Positions 26,501-35,770 of a stretch of DNA of 60,335 bases are shown here, piece by piece. The translations under genes and the position numbers were made by a program. Origin of the DNA: CAG-791 sp002392385 (lineage in GTDB: Bacteria; Bacillota; Clostridia; Lachnospirales; Lachnospiraceae); assembly GCA_946616295.1 (NCBI GenBank), contig CAMOIU010000009.1:1-60335 (forward strand). The letters run 5' to 3'. The notes beneath the pieces were generated by a model, which searched no databases, had not been told where the DNA came from, and saw only the letters and a list, made by a program, of their open reading frames with translations. Position 1 is the stretch's first letter. The number at the start of each line of letters is the position of its first letter.

Positions 26501-28891
26501 CTCTGTGGAATCCAGGTCATTCAGGGAGGTGTTGTTGTCGTTGCTGCCTGCCTTCACCTTGGGCGTCTTGTTCGCGTCCTCGATGACGAACATGTACTTG
26601 CCGCCGTCGTAAGCGTTGTTGGGACCCGGATCCACGACCATGGTGATGGCGTCGCCCTTCTTCACGCTGACATCATTGACAGACAGGGACTTGGTCACTT
26701 CTTTATCGGTCCTGGGGGCAAAATACTGCTTCTTGAGGACCTTGCCGTTCTTCATCAGATAGACGGTGACGCCGTCGGGGAAGCTCGGATTGGCGTCCAT
26801 GTTCAGGAGCTTGGTGTATTCCAGGTCGATGTTGATCTTGCCGTTCTCGGCGGCGATCCACTTGACGTTGGCGGACTTGCCCTTGTTTCCGGGCATGATG
26901 TAATCCTTCTTGATCTCCACGCCGTCGCTGGTGTAGTACTTGTCACCGCCGGACATGCGCTCCACGTTCACGGCAAAGGAGGGATCGTGATAATAACCGA
27001 ACTGATAATACCACCCGTTCTTGCCCTGCTTGCCGAAATCATCCTTGGTGGAGGCGAAATTGGTCCGTTTGCCGGAGGGCTTGACGCTCTTCTCGTTCTT
27101 GCCCACCAGTCCGCTTGTGCTGTGGATGGCGAATTCATACTTGCCGCCGTCATAGGCTGTGTTGTCCAGGCCGTTGATGACCATGGTGATGTACTGGCCT
27201 TTTCTGACCTTGACGCCGCTGACATCCAGCCTCCTGGTCACTTCGCGGTCCACTTCCGGCACGAAGGTCTCCTGGCGCAGGAGGGTGCCGTCGAGATAGA
27301 TGGAGACGCGGGTGCCGTCCGGCCAGGCGGGGTTGGCGTCCTCATTCCTGGTCTTGGTATAGGAAGCGAGCACGTTCACGGTGCCGTTCTGCGCCACCTT
27401 CCATTTGATGATGGCAGACCGGTCGTGCGGGCCGGGGTTGACATAATCGCGCTTGATCTCCAGAAAATCATTGCTGAAGTATCTGTCTTCACCCTTGTCA
27501 TAAGGGGCCGCGTTATATGCGTTGAAGGGGTCGTCACCGTAGCCCCACTGGAAGATGAAGCCGTTGCTGCCCTGGGGACCGAAATCAACGCCCACATCCG
27601 CCCAGTTCTGGCGGGTCTCGGGGGTATTGATCTTCACGGCGCTCTCGTCCGACAGCCCGTTGACATCGAAGATCGTGATATCGAAGGCGCCGCCGTCATA
27701 GGAGGAGTTTCCCTCGGCGTCCACCATGAAGTAGAGACGGTCTTCCGGTGTCACGTACAGCTTGGGAATACGTGTACGGATCTTGTTCTCCCCTTCGTCC
27801 GGGGCGTCCACGTGTTCCTCGTACAGGAGCTCGTCGTTCTTAAAGACCTTGACTTTGACGCCGTCCGGGAAGTCCGGGTTGCCGTCATGCTGTTCGAATT
27901 TGGAGTAGCGCACGCGGAGATCCACATTGCCGCTGACAGCCGGCGTCCAGGTCAGGATCGCGTTGTCGTTGATGGCGGGGTGGATGAATCCGCTGCTGAT
28001 GGTGAGGTTGGGGGAAGTGCAGTTGATGTACTCGCCCTCATTCTCGTGGGAGACCAGTGCGGCGTCCTCGGGAGATGTGCCGAACATATACTCCCAGCCA
28101 TTGTTCCCCTGCACGCCGAAGTCCTCGACGCTGTTGGCATTGTTGTCGACGCGGAAGATGTCCTCCGCGCTCACAGGCGGCTCCGCGTTTACGTCGGAGA
28201 TGGCCGCGTAGAGAGTGCCGCCGTCGAAAGCATTGTTCGCGCGGGGATCCACGACAAAATACAGGCTCTCGTGCCTCTTCACGCTGAGTCCGTCCACACG
28301 GATCTGCGCCAGTGTCTCCTCCGTGGTGCTGATATCCACGTTTTCGAGCTTCAGAAGCTCTGTACCCTTGTAGACCAGGAGCTGTACGCCGTCCGGATAC
28401 CCCGGATTCGCGTCTCCGTTCACGCTCTTGACATAGGTCACGACGACATTGACGTCGCCGTCCTCCGCCGCCCGCCACTCAAGGATCGGAGAGGCTGCCT
28501 CGGAAGTATGCAGGAACGTCTTCTTGACCTCCAGCCCGTTAGCGCCGGACTGGTAGTATTTCTCTCCGTCAAAAGAAGACAGTCTCCTGGACCGCTCCGG
28601 GTGGTCGGATCTCCCGTACCGGTAGAACCATCCGCCTTTCCCCTGTTCGCCGAAATCCACCACATTGAAGGCATTGTTGGTGCGGCCGGGAACATCCTCA
28701 AAGGGCGGTTCGTCGATCTCCTCCACTTCAAAATCTGAAGGCCAGGTCCCCGGGATCTGCGGAATATTCTTCATAGCCGCGCTGCCGCCTGCGCATCCGG
28801 CCAGAATTCCGATAGCTGCCAGTACAGCAGCGCCCGCAGCGACTGCTGCCCGGTTCGCACTGAGAAATCTGCGCATTCTGTCTAAAAACAT
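23564..28891 (-). CDS. Giant lipoprotein with nine repeated ~165-residue modules
   Basis: 1775 residues. Lipoprotein signal: basic start, hydrophobic helix ~15-32, lipobox LAGC with Cys33. Nine modules at about 71-235, 249-411, 424-592, 609-773, 784-950, 959-1125, 1144-1302, 1319-1480 and 1506-1664. Each has a start like DFGKQGxNGWYY, a central KW/EW beta strand followed by (D/N)G, a PDG or ADG turn, and a conserved end (N/D)xxxDGG(R/K)L. Modules 5-6 and 7-9 form closer subgroups; Asp/Glu/Pro linkers separate 6/7 and 8/9. The C-terminal ~110 residues are Thr/Glu/Pro/Ala-rich. I recognise no catalytic motif. Position in a fructan locus suggests a surface glycan-binding protein; this is inference. 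RBS GGGAGG. Confidence 0.82.
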   Translation of the reverse strand: MFLDRMRRFLSANRAAVAAGAAVLAAIGILAGCAGGSAAMKNIPQIPGTWPSDFEVEEIDEPPFEDVPGRTNNAFNVVDFGEQGKGGWFYRYGRSDHPERSRRLSSFDGEKYYQSGANGLEVKKTFLHTSEAASPILEWRAAEDGDVNVVVTYVKSVNGDANPGYPDGVQLLVYKGTELLKLENVDISTTEETLAQIRVDGLSVKRHESLYFVVDPRANNAFDGGTLYAAISDVNAEPPVSAEDIFRVDNNANSVEDFGVQGNNGWEYMFGTSPEDAALVSHENEGEYINCTSPNLTISSGFIHPAINDNAILTWTPAVSGNVDLRVRYSKFEQHDGNPDFPDGVKVKVFKNDELLYEEHVDAPDEGENKIRTRIPKLYVTPEDRLYFMVDAEGNSSYDGGAFDITIFDVNGLSDESAVKINTPETRQNWADVGVDFGPQGSNGFIFQWGYGDDPFNAYNAAPYDKGEDRYFSNDFLEIKRDYVNPGPHDRSAIIKWKVAQNGTVNVLASYTKTRNEDANPAWPDGTRVSIYLDGTLLRQETFVPEVDREVTRRLDVSGVKVRKGQYITMVINGLDNTAYDGGKYEFAIHSTSGLVGKNEKSVKPSGKRTNFASTKDDFGKQGKNGWYYQFGYYHDPSFAVNVERMSGGDKYYTSDGVEIKKDYIMPGNKGKSANVKWIAAENGKINIDLEYTKLLNMDANPSFPDGVTVYLMKNGKVLKKQYFAPRTDKEVTKSLSVNDVSVKKGDAITMVVDPGPNNAYDGGKYMFVIEDANKTPKVKAGSNDNNTSLNDLDSTEQGTDGWWFLEGSSPSDAKVLTKRTPDGEGWNSRRTDGLEMKKDFVHTGATQDPIYQFVCGETGKVDITGSYVKFGQEDSNPNFPDGITLKVYKNNKVLLTKKVKVKRGDGNDSVLDFEFNKLDVKRGDKLSFQICRDGNNAWDGGRLSVVIEDSEEVNLTAGNDNNTELGKLSSVDQGNDGWWFMEGTSLGNAKLLTKRNGDAWLSQKDSGLEMKKDYVHPGAKMQPIYKWVVKDDGQVDLTGSYVKYGQNDSNPSWPDGITLIISQNNKQILNKKVAVKQGDGNDNVLDFDFKELNVKAGDIFSFQIVPDGNNAWDAGRLNARFKVSGSDEPDEPDDPDEPDDPDRTNNAVLADDFGKQGSNGWYYGMCDWDSQNFSKLTYDEDNDRYYNDGKPELKADYVEPGQGRNAAYKWVVAQDGTINVKGDYTKFANSEDEGADGTCVRIFLNGEEKKWLGTIGSFAEDQNVTFDENYDVKKGDVLIFAVNPEGNDSSDGGRLAVTISDKAGSGEDGYEEVEPDPNRTNNTVLAEAFGQHGTDGWYYGTCEWDSKNFAKLPYDKEAGRYYKDGKPELKADFVEPGNGMNAAYKWVVAKDGTISVKGEYTKFANSDDASADGTTVRIFLNGTEKKWMGGDIQGNFSDERTVTFDEEYEVKAGDILIFAVNPEGNDSWDGGRLKVTISDKTAEEPEEPEEPSQDAYSEVTPDPDRTNDTTLKTSFGKHGTDGWYYGSSDWNGKNFSKLPYDKDNDRYFDGGKPELKADFVEPGSGKSAAYKWVVARDGTIQVKGDYTKFANSDDSSADGTCMRIFLNGKEKKWIGTTGNFSAEKKETFDETFEVKAGDILLFVVSPEGNDSYDGGRLTVNISDVTAPAEAGRAAVTEETTEIETEPTSEEAAVETTAGAPAETGEETSETPADVPAEAGETPAETTAAAPTEAPAEEPAVTEEAKPAETKKPAKEPEKEPASETTTEEKAPSEP

Positions 28892-28939
28892 CTATATCCT
28901 CCCGCCTGAAAACTCGGAATTTTGTCTGCATCCCGGGTA

Positions 28940-30454
28940 TCACTGATACACCGTTACATTCTCCATGGTTACGCCGCTGCGGATGGCGAACAGCTGCCAA
29001 TCAGTCCCCTGCGACCGGTACATTCTGGCAGTGAGCGCGATCTCGTCATCTACATACAGACTTGCAACACCATCACACAGCAGCAGCGTCATATGAATGC
29101 TGTCGCGGCCGGCAAGATCCATCTCCATGAAGGACTGGGCGTCCTCCTCAAAGAGTTTCGTTGTGTTGTAGAATTCAACTCGTCCTTCTTTTACGTTGAA
29201 CACGTACGACAATGCGCCGACGTTCTCACTGTTTGGCGCGAAGGAAATGCCGAACATGTCTTCCTTCCCGTACCCGGTGAGATCCGCCTCGATCCGGATC
29301 CCGGTGTCATAGGGCTCGAACTGTACCAGTTCGTAGTCCTTCCCGCTGAATTGTACCTTGTTCTTTCCGTCGAAGCTGACGGTCTCCGTGATGGTCAGAG
29401 GCGACAGGGCCGCTTCATGAGAGAGGCGTGCTTTCACCTTCTCATTCACCACAGGGACCAGTGATCCGTCTTCTTTCTGCGCGAGCTGGTGCACGACCAT
29501 ATTGCCGGCCCAGTCATAATCGTTCAAGTCGTCGTGCCCGATCTTGGTTCCGTTCCATCCCACCACATACAGGTGCTCTCCGTCCGTCTCCAGGCGGCCG
29601 GCGTAGAAACCGTTTCCGTCGATCGTATCCTTTTCTGGGCGTGTGAAGGGCCCGTGTATGTTATCGCTGACCCGGAAATGCACCACGCGGTCCGGCCACT
29701 GGTCGGAGAAGGCGAGATACCACTTGCCGCCGAACTGCAGCAGGGAAGGGCATTCCATGTTGGTGCCGTATCCCATATCGTCCTCGAAGAAGACGCCTTC
29801 GTCCTTCCACTTGTGCAGGTCCGTCGACGTATATCTCGCGATCACGCCGTTCTTGTCCTTGCGCGTGACCACCAGCATCCAGTAGCACTGCTCCTCCGGC
29901 ACATAGAAGACGTAGGGGTCACGGAAATCATTGGTGGAGTAGTTCTCGTCCGTAAAGGTATCCTCCGGGATCTTGGTGAAGTGCTCGAGATCCGTCCCCT
30001 CCGCGTGCATGATCGCTTCCGCCGGCTCGTAATAATCATTGTGCCCGGTAAAGAAGGCGTGGTACTTGCCTTCCTGATCCTTCATGACACAGCCCGTGCC
30101 CAGGGCATTGTCCTGTTCCGTCGCGGATTCCGCGTATGGGAGAACGATCCCTTTGTTTTCGAAGGTGCAGTAATCCTCTGTCTGCAGAAGGGCCCACGGA
30201 TGATAGCCGGTCTTACCGTCCCTCTGGTCCAGCAGGTAGTAGATATTCATGCGGCCGTCTTCGAAATACGGCATCGTGTCACCCACATAGCCGTCTAATG
30301 TCATGGGAAACAGCGTGGCTGCTTCCTGCTCCTGTGCCGCCGTGTCCGTTTTCTGATCTGTTGTCCCCCCGGCAGCGTTCCCGCCCTGTCCGCAGGCACT
30401 CAGAAACAACAGCAGCCCTGCTGTCATCAGTGCGATGGCCTTCTTACTATTCAT
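28940..30454 (-). CDS. Exported GH32-like lipoprotein (beta-fructosidase type)
   Basis: 504 residues from the ATG with AGAGAGG 6 nt upstream (an in-frame GTG two codons earlier has no spacing). Signal peptide and lipobox LSAC. Five-bladed propeller signatures of clan GH-J: FRDPYVF (RDP motif, transition-state stabiliser) and ECPSLL (EC motif, acid/base Glu), then a C-terminal beta-sandwich domain. The usual nucleophile box NDPNG is replaced by GDTMPYFEDG, so the Asp in GDTMP is the candidate nucleophile. Acts outside the membrane, likely on fructan. 48 nt upstream of the nine-module lipoprotein on the same strand. Confidence 0.85.
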   Translation of the reverse strand: MNSKKAIALMTAGLLLFLSACGQGGNAAGGTTDQKTDTAAQEQEAATLFPMTLDGYVGDTMPYFEDGRMNIYYLLDQRDGKTGYHPWALLQTEDYCTFENKGIVLPYAESATEQDNALGTGCVMKDQEGKYHAFFTGHNDYYEPAEAIMHAEGTDLEHFTKIPEDTFTDENYSTNDFRDPYVFYVPEEQCYWMLVVTRKDKNGVIARYTSTDLHKWKDEGVFFEDDMGYGTNMECPSLLQFGGKWYLAFSDQWPDRVVHFRVSDNIHGPFTRPEKDTIDGNGFYAGRLETDGEHLYVVGWNGTKIGHDDLNDYDWAGNMVVHQLAQKEDGSLVPVVNEKVKARLSHEAALSPLTITETVSFDGKNKVQFSGKDYELVQFEPYDTGIRIEADLTGYGKEDMFGISFAPNSENVGALSYVFNVKEGRVEFYNTTKLFEEDAQSFMEMDLAGRDSIHMTLLLCDGVASLYVDDEIALTARMYRSQGTDWQLFAIRSGVTMENVTVYQ

Positions 30455-30484
30455 AGACACCTCTCTGAAGCGCGATGCGCGAAA

Positions 30485-31981
30485 TCAAATAATCAGGTCA
30501 TATTTCACGACATCCATGATCACGTCCCCGTCGGCGCGGAAGGAGATCTGTTCTGCCGACAGGTCTGTGTAAAGCGCAGCGCTCATGACCTTGCGTCCGC
30601 CGTCTATGAACACCTCGCAGCTATTGCGGTCCAGGATGACGCGGAAGCGCAGCTCCTCCTGCGCGTTCTCCACGTAGCACCTGCGCTGGTGCACGATCGC
30701 GCGCCGGGAACCGGAGAACTTCCGGTCGATCTTGAGGGTCGACTCCGAAGGACGGAAGCGCAGGGAGGTATAAGTCTCCCCGTCCTCGGCAAACCGCAGG
30801 ACGAATTTCTGGTAGCTTTTCTCAGGATCCGCCGGGCGGACCCGGATCTCCATATCCACGACTCTTCCGCGGACACCGTCCAGGTACATGCGCTCCTTCG
30901 TGAGGTGCACGTTCCGGTGCTCCACGCGGTTCCTTCTGCACAGATCCAGTTCCCGGATGGGCTGCTGATACAGGCGGCCATCCCGGACAGAGAGCTCCCT
31001 GGGGGTACTCATCTGGCCCGCCCAGACTGCCTCGGGATCGCGGATCGCACAGGCATCCCAGTTCTGCATCCAGCCGATCATGACTCTGCGCCCGTCCGGC
31101 GTGAGGATGGTCTGCGGCGCATAGAAATCGATGCCGTAGTCGATCGCCTGGTCGTATTCCGGGCGGAAATCCGCCGTCTCCCGGTCATAATCGCCGATCA
31201 GGCAGAGCGTCCCGTTTCCGTTGTGATACTCGAATCCCTTCGGCTCCATATCCTGCGGACTTACGAGCAGCACCTGCTTCCCGTCCAGTCCGAAGAAGTC
31301 CGGGCACTCCCACATCCTGCCGAAACGGAGCCCGTTGGTGATCAGGACCTTCTCGAACTCCCAGTGAAAGCCGTCCCTGCTCCGGTAGAGCAGGATCCTG
31401 CTGTCCCCGCCGGCATCCGCGATGCGGCTTGAGACCACGCAGCGGTACATCCCGTCAGGTTCCCGCCAGATCTTCGGATCCCGGAAGTCTCTGGGATCGC
31501 TGCCTTCGGGAAGCATGTTCTCCGAAATAACAGGGTTCGCCTCATATTTCTCATAATCTTCGCCGTCGCCGACCGCGACGCTCTGCGTCTGCAGGCTGCG
31601 CACGCGGCCGTCAGGCAGCTTGTGCATGATCACGGAGGTGTAGATCAGGAGATGTGTTCCATCCTCCAGTGTCACCGCGCTTCCGGAGAAGCAGCCATCC
31701 TGGTCATAGTACTCGTCCGGTGCCATGGCAGCCGGCAGATACTCCCAGTGCAGCAGGTCCCTGCTGACGGCATGCCCCCAGTGCATCGGTCCCCAGATCG
31801 GGGTGTATGGATAGTACTGATAGAAAAGGTGATACTCTCCCCGGAACACACAGAACCCGTTCGGGTCATTCATCCAGCCGGTCCGCGGGGTCAGATGGAA
31901 CAAGGGCCTCTGCTCCGGCAGGATCCGTTTGCCGTAGATCTCCTCATAGCGTCGGGCTTCTCTCAATGCCTGACTTGACAT
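30485..31981 (-). CDS. Glycoside hydrolase family 32, cytoplasmic (sucrose/fructo-oligosaccharide hydrolase)
   Basis: 498 residues from the ATG at 31981 with AAAAGGAG 7-8 nt upstream; the upstream extension of the frame is not family-like. No signal peptide, so it acts inside. Canonical motifs: WMNDPNG (nucleophile Asp), FRDPKIW (RDP), ECPDFF (acid/base Glu), and a C-terminal sandwich domain with NSCEVFIDGG. Resembles ScrB/SacA beta-fructofuranosidases. Hydrolyses fructosides that reach the cytosol through the adjacent ABC importer. No PTS gene is present, so the phosphorylated-sucrose form is less likely. Confidence 0.93.
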   Translation of the reverse strand: MSSQALREARRYEEIYGKRILPEQRPLFHLTPRTGWMNDPNGFCVFRGEYHLFYQYYPYTPIWGPMHWGHAVSRDLLHWEYLPAAMAPDEYYDQDGCFSGSAVTLEDGTHLLIYTSVIMHKLPDGRVRSLQTQSVAVGDGEDYEKYEANPVISENMLPEGSDPRDFRDPKIWREPDGMYRCVVSSRIADAGGDSRILLYRSRDGFHWEFEKVLITNGLRFGRMWECPDFFGLDGKQVLLVSPQDMEPKGFEYHNGNGTLCLIGDYDRETADFRPEYDQAIDYGIDFYAPQTILTPDGRRVMIGWMQNWDACAIRDPEAVWAGQMSTPRELSVRDGRLYQQPIRELDLCRRNRVEHRNVHLTKERMYLDGVRGRVVDMEIRVRPADPEKSYQKFVLRFAEDGETYTSLRFRPSESTLKIDRKFSGSRRAIVHQRRCYVENAQEELRFRVILDRNSCEVFIDGGRKVMSAALYTDLSAEQISFRADGDVIMDVVKYDLII

Positions 31982-32135
31982 GTCTGCTTCTCCTTTTAGT
32001 AAGTTTATTAACGTCAGATGGGTAATAAAAAACCTGCGCCGCGCTTCGGTTCCGGACCTCCGCACGGCGCAAGCACGGCCGCAATTACATCAATAGTTTC
32101 TCAGCTGCCTTGTTCTTCCGTAAACAGTGATATCC

Positions 32136-33812
32136 TTACTGCTCCGCGTAGAAAGCATCCAGATACTTCTGGTAGATAGCCAGCAAATCGTTCAGTCTGT
32201 AGGAATCCAGCTCAGCCTGGAAAGCATCCCAGTCAGCATCGGTGAAGCCGTTCATGATCCAGTCGGACTTGTGGGCGTTGATGCTCTTGGTGATGTCTGC
32301 CTGCAGGTTGGACAGCTCCTCGTTGTCCTCTCTGGTCATGAAGACGTTCGGGAACACGTACTTGGTGTGCATGTCAGGGGTGTAGATGTCCTTGATCCAG
32401 TCGAGACGATACTGTGCATCGTCAGGGCAGGTCACATATACGCCGTAGTACTCGTCGAGGATGGCCAGAGGGCCGTTGACGCTCTCCGCCTCACGGACTT
32501 CCACGGGGGAAGCGTCGCCGAGAGGAGCGTGCTGCAGCATGGGATCGCCGTTCTCATTCTCGCCGAGAACGAAGATATCGAAACCGTCATCCTCGCCGTA
32601 GGTGCCCCAGTTGTTCTGAGGGGACTGGAAAGGATCATACATCTGGTCGAGCCATGCGCAGACGAGCGCAGGGTTCTTGGCAACAGCCGTAACGACGCAG
32701 CGGCCTCTGTCATATCCGCTGGTGAAGGAACCGTTCTGAGGGGTCAGGTTCTTGGTATCTGCCTGAAGCATCGGAAGCGGAACGAAATCAACGATGTTGT
32801 CGATGTTGCCGACGTCCCAGCTGAAGCAGAGGCCATAGCGGTGGGATTTGCCCTTGGAAACGTAGGTGGACCACTCCTGGGTGAAGGACTCGGGATCGAT
32901 CAGACCCTCTTCATACAGCTTGTGCAGCCATGCGATACCCTTCTTGAAGCCTTCCTGGGTAGCCGTGCAGACGACCTTGCGATCATCGGTGACCGCGATG
33001 TGGCGGCCCTTGTCCATGTCGCCGATACCTTCGCCGAAGCCGTTGATCAGAACAGCGGGATCCTGGTCGCCGTCATTGACGATGCAGGACATGGGGATGA
33101 TGGAACCTTCGATACCGAACTCCTTCTGGATCTCGGGAGCGTGATCACGGAAAGCGATCAGGACCTGCTCCAGCTCGTCGACGGTCGTAGGCATATCGAG
33201 TCTGAGCAAGTCAAGCCACTTCTTGTTGATGAAAGGCATATTGCCGATGGTCTGGATGGCGGTGTAGTCAGCGCCGAGCTGCTCGATCCACGGCAGAGCC
33301 CAGATGTGGCCGTTCACGTCGGTGGACATGGCGCGGTACTCGGGATACTTGTCGAACACAGTCTTCAGATTGGGCATGTAGGTGTCGATGTAGTCCTCCA
33401 GGGGGATGATGATGCCCTGATCCGCATACTTCAGCAGATCGCTGTCACTGAAGCCTGCCGTGAAGACGAAATCGGTCAGAGTCTTCGGGTTGGCCATGGC
33501 CAGGGAGATCTTGTCGCCCCACTGGTCGGACTGGATCGCCGTCCATTCGATGTGCACATTGGTCTTCTCTTCCAGACGCTTGAAGATGGTCCGGTTGTTG
33601 GGGTCAGACTCTGTGCTGGGCGGATAGCTGGTCATACCCGTGAGGGTGGCTGTCTCTGCCAGGGGGAACTTCAGGGTCTCAGGATCGACTTCCTGCATCT
33701 CTCCGGAGTTCAGGGAAACATCATTTCCGCTTCCGCCGCAGGCAGTGAGAGCGATCACCATGCCGGCTGCGAGGATGCCCGCGAGCATCCGCTTAAACAG
33801 GTTCTTTTTCAT
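32136..33812 (-). CDS. Extracellular solute-binding lipoprotein of a carbohydrate ABC importer
   Basis: 558 residues. Signal peptide and lipobox LTAC followed by GGSGND. Long family 1-type binding protein of the LipO/YtcQ group that pairs with LplB/YtcP permeases, containing ALPWIEQLG and the hinge-like region around FINKKWLDLL. Highly expressed type RBS (AAGGAGAG). Located between the permease genes and the GH32 gene in a leftward operon, so fructo-oligosaccharides are the likely cargo (inference). No ATPase gene in the cluster; these systems normally borrow a shared MsmK-type ATPase. Confidence 0.92.
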   Translation of the reverse strand: MKKNLFKRMLAGILAAGMVIALTACGGSGNDVSLNSGEMQEVDPETLKFPLAETATLTGMTSYPPSTESDPNNRTIFKRLEEKTNVHIEWTAIQSDQWGDKISLAMANPKTLTDFVFTAGFSDSDLLKYADQGIIIPLEDYIDTYMPNLKTVFDKYPEYRAMSTDVNGHIWALPWIEQLGADYTAIQTIGNMPFINKKWLDLLRLDMPTTVDELEQVLIAFRDHAPEIQKEFGIEGSIIPMSCIVNDGDQDPAVLINGFGEGIGDMDKGRHIAVTDDRKVVCTATQEGFKKGIAWLHKLYEEGLIDPESFTQEWSTYVSKGKSHRYGLCFSWDVGNIDNIVDFVPLPMLQADTKNLTPQNGSFTSGYDRGRCVVTAVAKNPALVCAWLDQMYDPFQSPQNNWGTYGEDDGFDIFVLGENENGDPMLQHAPLGDASPVEVREAESVNGPLAILDEYYGVYVTCPDDAQYRLDWIKDIYTPDMHTKYVFPNVFMTREDNEELSNLQADITKSINAHKSDWIMNGFTDADWDAFQAELDSYRLNDLLAIYQKYLDAFYAEQ

Positions 33813-33873
33813 ACTGTTCTCTCCTTGCCGGTCTGATACCGGCTGATGAAAAGTAGGTGTAACATTGTGCCGA

Positions 33874-34770
33874 TCATCCCTTGACCGAACCGACCATGAT
33901 GCCGCTGTCGAAATATTTCTGGAAGAACGGGTACATGATCAGGAGCGGAAGGCTCGAGATGATGATCGTAGCGTACTTCAGCAGCTCGGCCAGCTGCGCG
34001 CGGGCAGCTGTGCTCTGCATGTCCGCGATCATGCCGGATTCCGGCTGGTTCTGGATCAGGATGGAACGAAGCACCAGCTGCAGGGGCTGTTTGGAGGCGT
34101 CATTCAGGTAGATCATGGCGTCAAAATAGCTGTTCCACATGCCGACGAACTGCCACAGGGCCAGCACCGTGATCACCGGTGTGCAGACCGGGAGCAGGAT
34201 CTGGAAGAAGTAGGTCAGTTCATTCGCACCGTCCACGTCCGCCGCTTCGCGCAGTTCCCCGGGAATACCCTGGTAATAGGTCCTGGCGATGATCATGTTC
34301 CAGACGCTGAAGGCACCCGGAAGAATGACCGCCCACATACTGTTCAGAAGTCCCAGATTGCTGATCAGCAGGTAGGTGGGGATCAGGCCGCCGCCGAAGA
34401 ACATGGTGATCATGAAGATCGTATTGAAGAGGCCTCTTCCCTTGAAATCCGTCCTGGACATGGGATAGGCCGCCAGGAGCGTGATGCCCACGGAAACTAC
34501 CGTGAAAACGACGGAATACAGGATCGCGTTACGGAAACCGACCCAGATCTGGGAGTTGGACAGAACGCGCTCGTAAGCGGTCGTCGTCCACTTTTCGAGG
34601 TCAAAGCTGATACCCGTATTCTGCAGCGTGATCGGGTCCATGAAGGAAGCGATGATGATGTAGACGATCGGGACGATGATGGCGACGACAAACAGGCCGA
34701 GCAGGATATAGCCCACGATGAGCAGGATCTTGTCGGAAGCCGACATTTTTGAAAATTTTACTGTTCTCAT
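33874..34770 (-). CDS. Carbohydrate ABC transporter permease (YtcP/LplC type)
   Basis: 298 residues with six membrane segments and the EAA loop (REAADVDGANELTYFFQILLP) that contacts the ATPase. N-terminus and the ending FFQKYFDSGIMVGSVKG are typical of the CUT1 MalG-like subunit paired with LplB. RBS GGAGGGGG. Second permease of the importer, 15 nt downstream of the first. Confidence 0.94.
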   Translation of the reverse strand: MRTVKFSKMSASDKILLIVGYILLGLFVVAIIVPIVYIIIASFMDPITLQNTGISFDLEKWTTTAYERVLSNSQIWVGFRNAILYSVVFTVVSVGITLLAAYPMSRTDFKGRGLFNTIFMITMFFGGGLIPTYLLISNLGLLNSMWAVILPGAFSVWNMIIARTYYQGIPGELREAADVDGANELTYFFQILLPVCTPVITVLALWQFVGMWNSYFDAMIYLNDASKQPLQLVLRSILIQNQPESGMIADMQSTAARAQLAELLKYATIIISSLPLLIMYPFFQKYFDSGIMVGSVKG

Positions 34771-34785
34771 GATGTCCCCCTCCGC

Positions 34786-35679
34786 TTACAGACCCTTGCC
34801 GTCATTCATCTTCTCAACGATCTTGTTCACCGAGATCAGAAGGATGACGTTGATGACTGTGTTGAACAGGCCGACTGCCGTGGAGAAGCTGTAATCTCCG
34901 TCCAGAAGGCCCTTTTTGTACACGTAGGTGGCGATGATCTCAGAAGAAGCCAGGTTCAGATCAGTCTGCAGGGCATAGGCCTTTTCAAAACCGATGCTCA
35001 TGATATTACCGGCCTGCAGAATGAACTGGATGACCACCATGTCCTTGATCGCGGGCCACTCGACGACCTTGATCTGCTGCAGGATGTTGGCGCCGTCCAT
35101 GATCGCCGCTTCCCGCAGTTCCTGGCTGGCGCCGGACAGCGCTGCCGTGTACATGATGGAAGCCCAGCCTGCGCCCTGCCAGATACCGGACATGATGTAG
35201 ATCGTCCGGAAGGCCCCGGGTATCGTCATGAAGTTGATCTGCGTCCCCATCAGATGGTTCAGCGGTCCGGTGACGGACAGCAGGATACGGACGAGACCGC
35301 AGAGAACGATAACGGAGATGAAGTTAGGCAGATACAGGACTGTCTGGATCTTCTGCTTGATTCCCTGACTCTGGATCCGGTTCAGAAGAAGCGCCAGCAG
35401 GACCGGTACGGGGAATCCCCATAACAGACCGAAAACACTGAGCTTCAGCGTATTCGCCAGATACTTCAGGAAGTCAGGCGACGAAAGGAACCTCTGAAAA
35501 TACTTGAAACCGACCCATCTGCTTCCGAGTATGCCCCTGATCGGGTTGTAATCCTGGAAAGCGATCAGGATACCGCCCATAGGAATATACCGGAAGATGA
35601 GTGTCAGCAGCAGCGCAGGCATCAGGAAGATCAGATACAGCTGCCAGTGCTGCCTGACATATAATAGTGTCTTTCGCAT
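34786..35679 (-). CDS. Sugar ABC transporter permease (LplB type)
   Basis: 297 residues, MalF-like CUT1 subunit without the extra N-terminal region. LIFRYIPMGGILIAFQDY at the N-terminus and EAA loop (REAAIMDGANILQQIKVVEWP). First gene of the leftward transporter-hydrolase operon, with promoter 35771-35799 about 90 nt upstream. Confidence 0.94.
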   Translation of the reverse strand: MRKTLLYVRQHWQLYLIFLMPALLLTLIFRYIPMGGILIAFQDYNPIRGILGSRWVGFKYFQRFLSSPDFLKYLANTLKLSVFGLLWGFPVPVLLALLLNRIQSQGIKQKIQTVLYLPNFISVIVLCGLVRILLSVTGPLNHLMGTQINFMTIPGAFRTIYIMSGIWQGAGWASIMYTAALSGASQELREAAIMDGANILQQIKVVEWPAIKDMVVIQFILQAGNIMSIGFEKAYALQTDLNLASSEIIATYVYKKGLLDGDYSFSTAVGLFNTVINVILLISVNKIVEKMNDGKGL

Positions 35680-35770
35680 TCCCCTCTTTCTCCTTATTGC
35701 ACTAGGTACCGTTTGTGTGAGGAGTCCATCGGATGCGGCCGTTCATCGATAAACCCACTCTTTGACATAG

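Noticed and set aside
24335..28738. A 1467-codon open frame on the plus strand
   Set aside because: It is antisense to the nine-module lipoprotein, has no family-like protein sequence, no RBS, and mirrors codon bias of the real gene.
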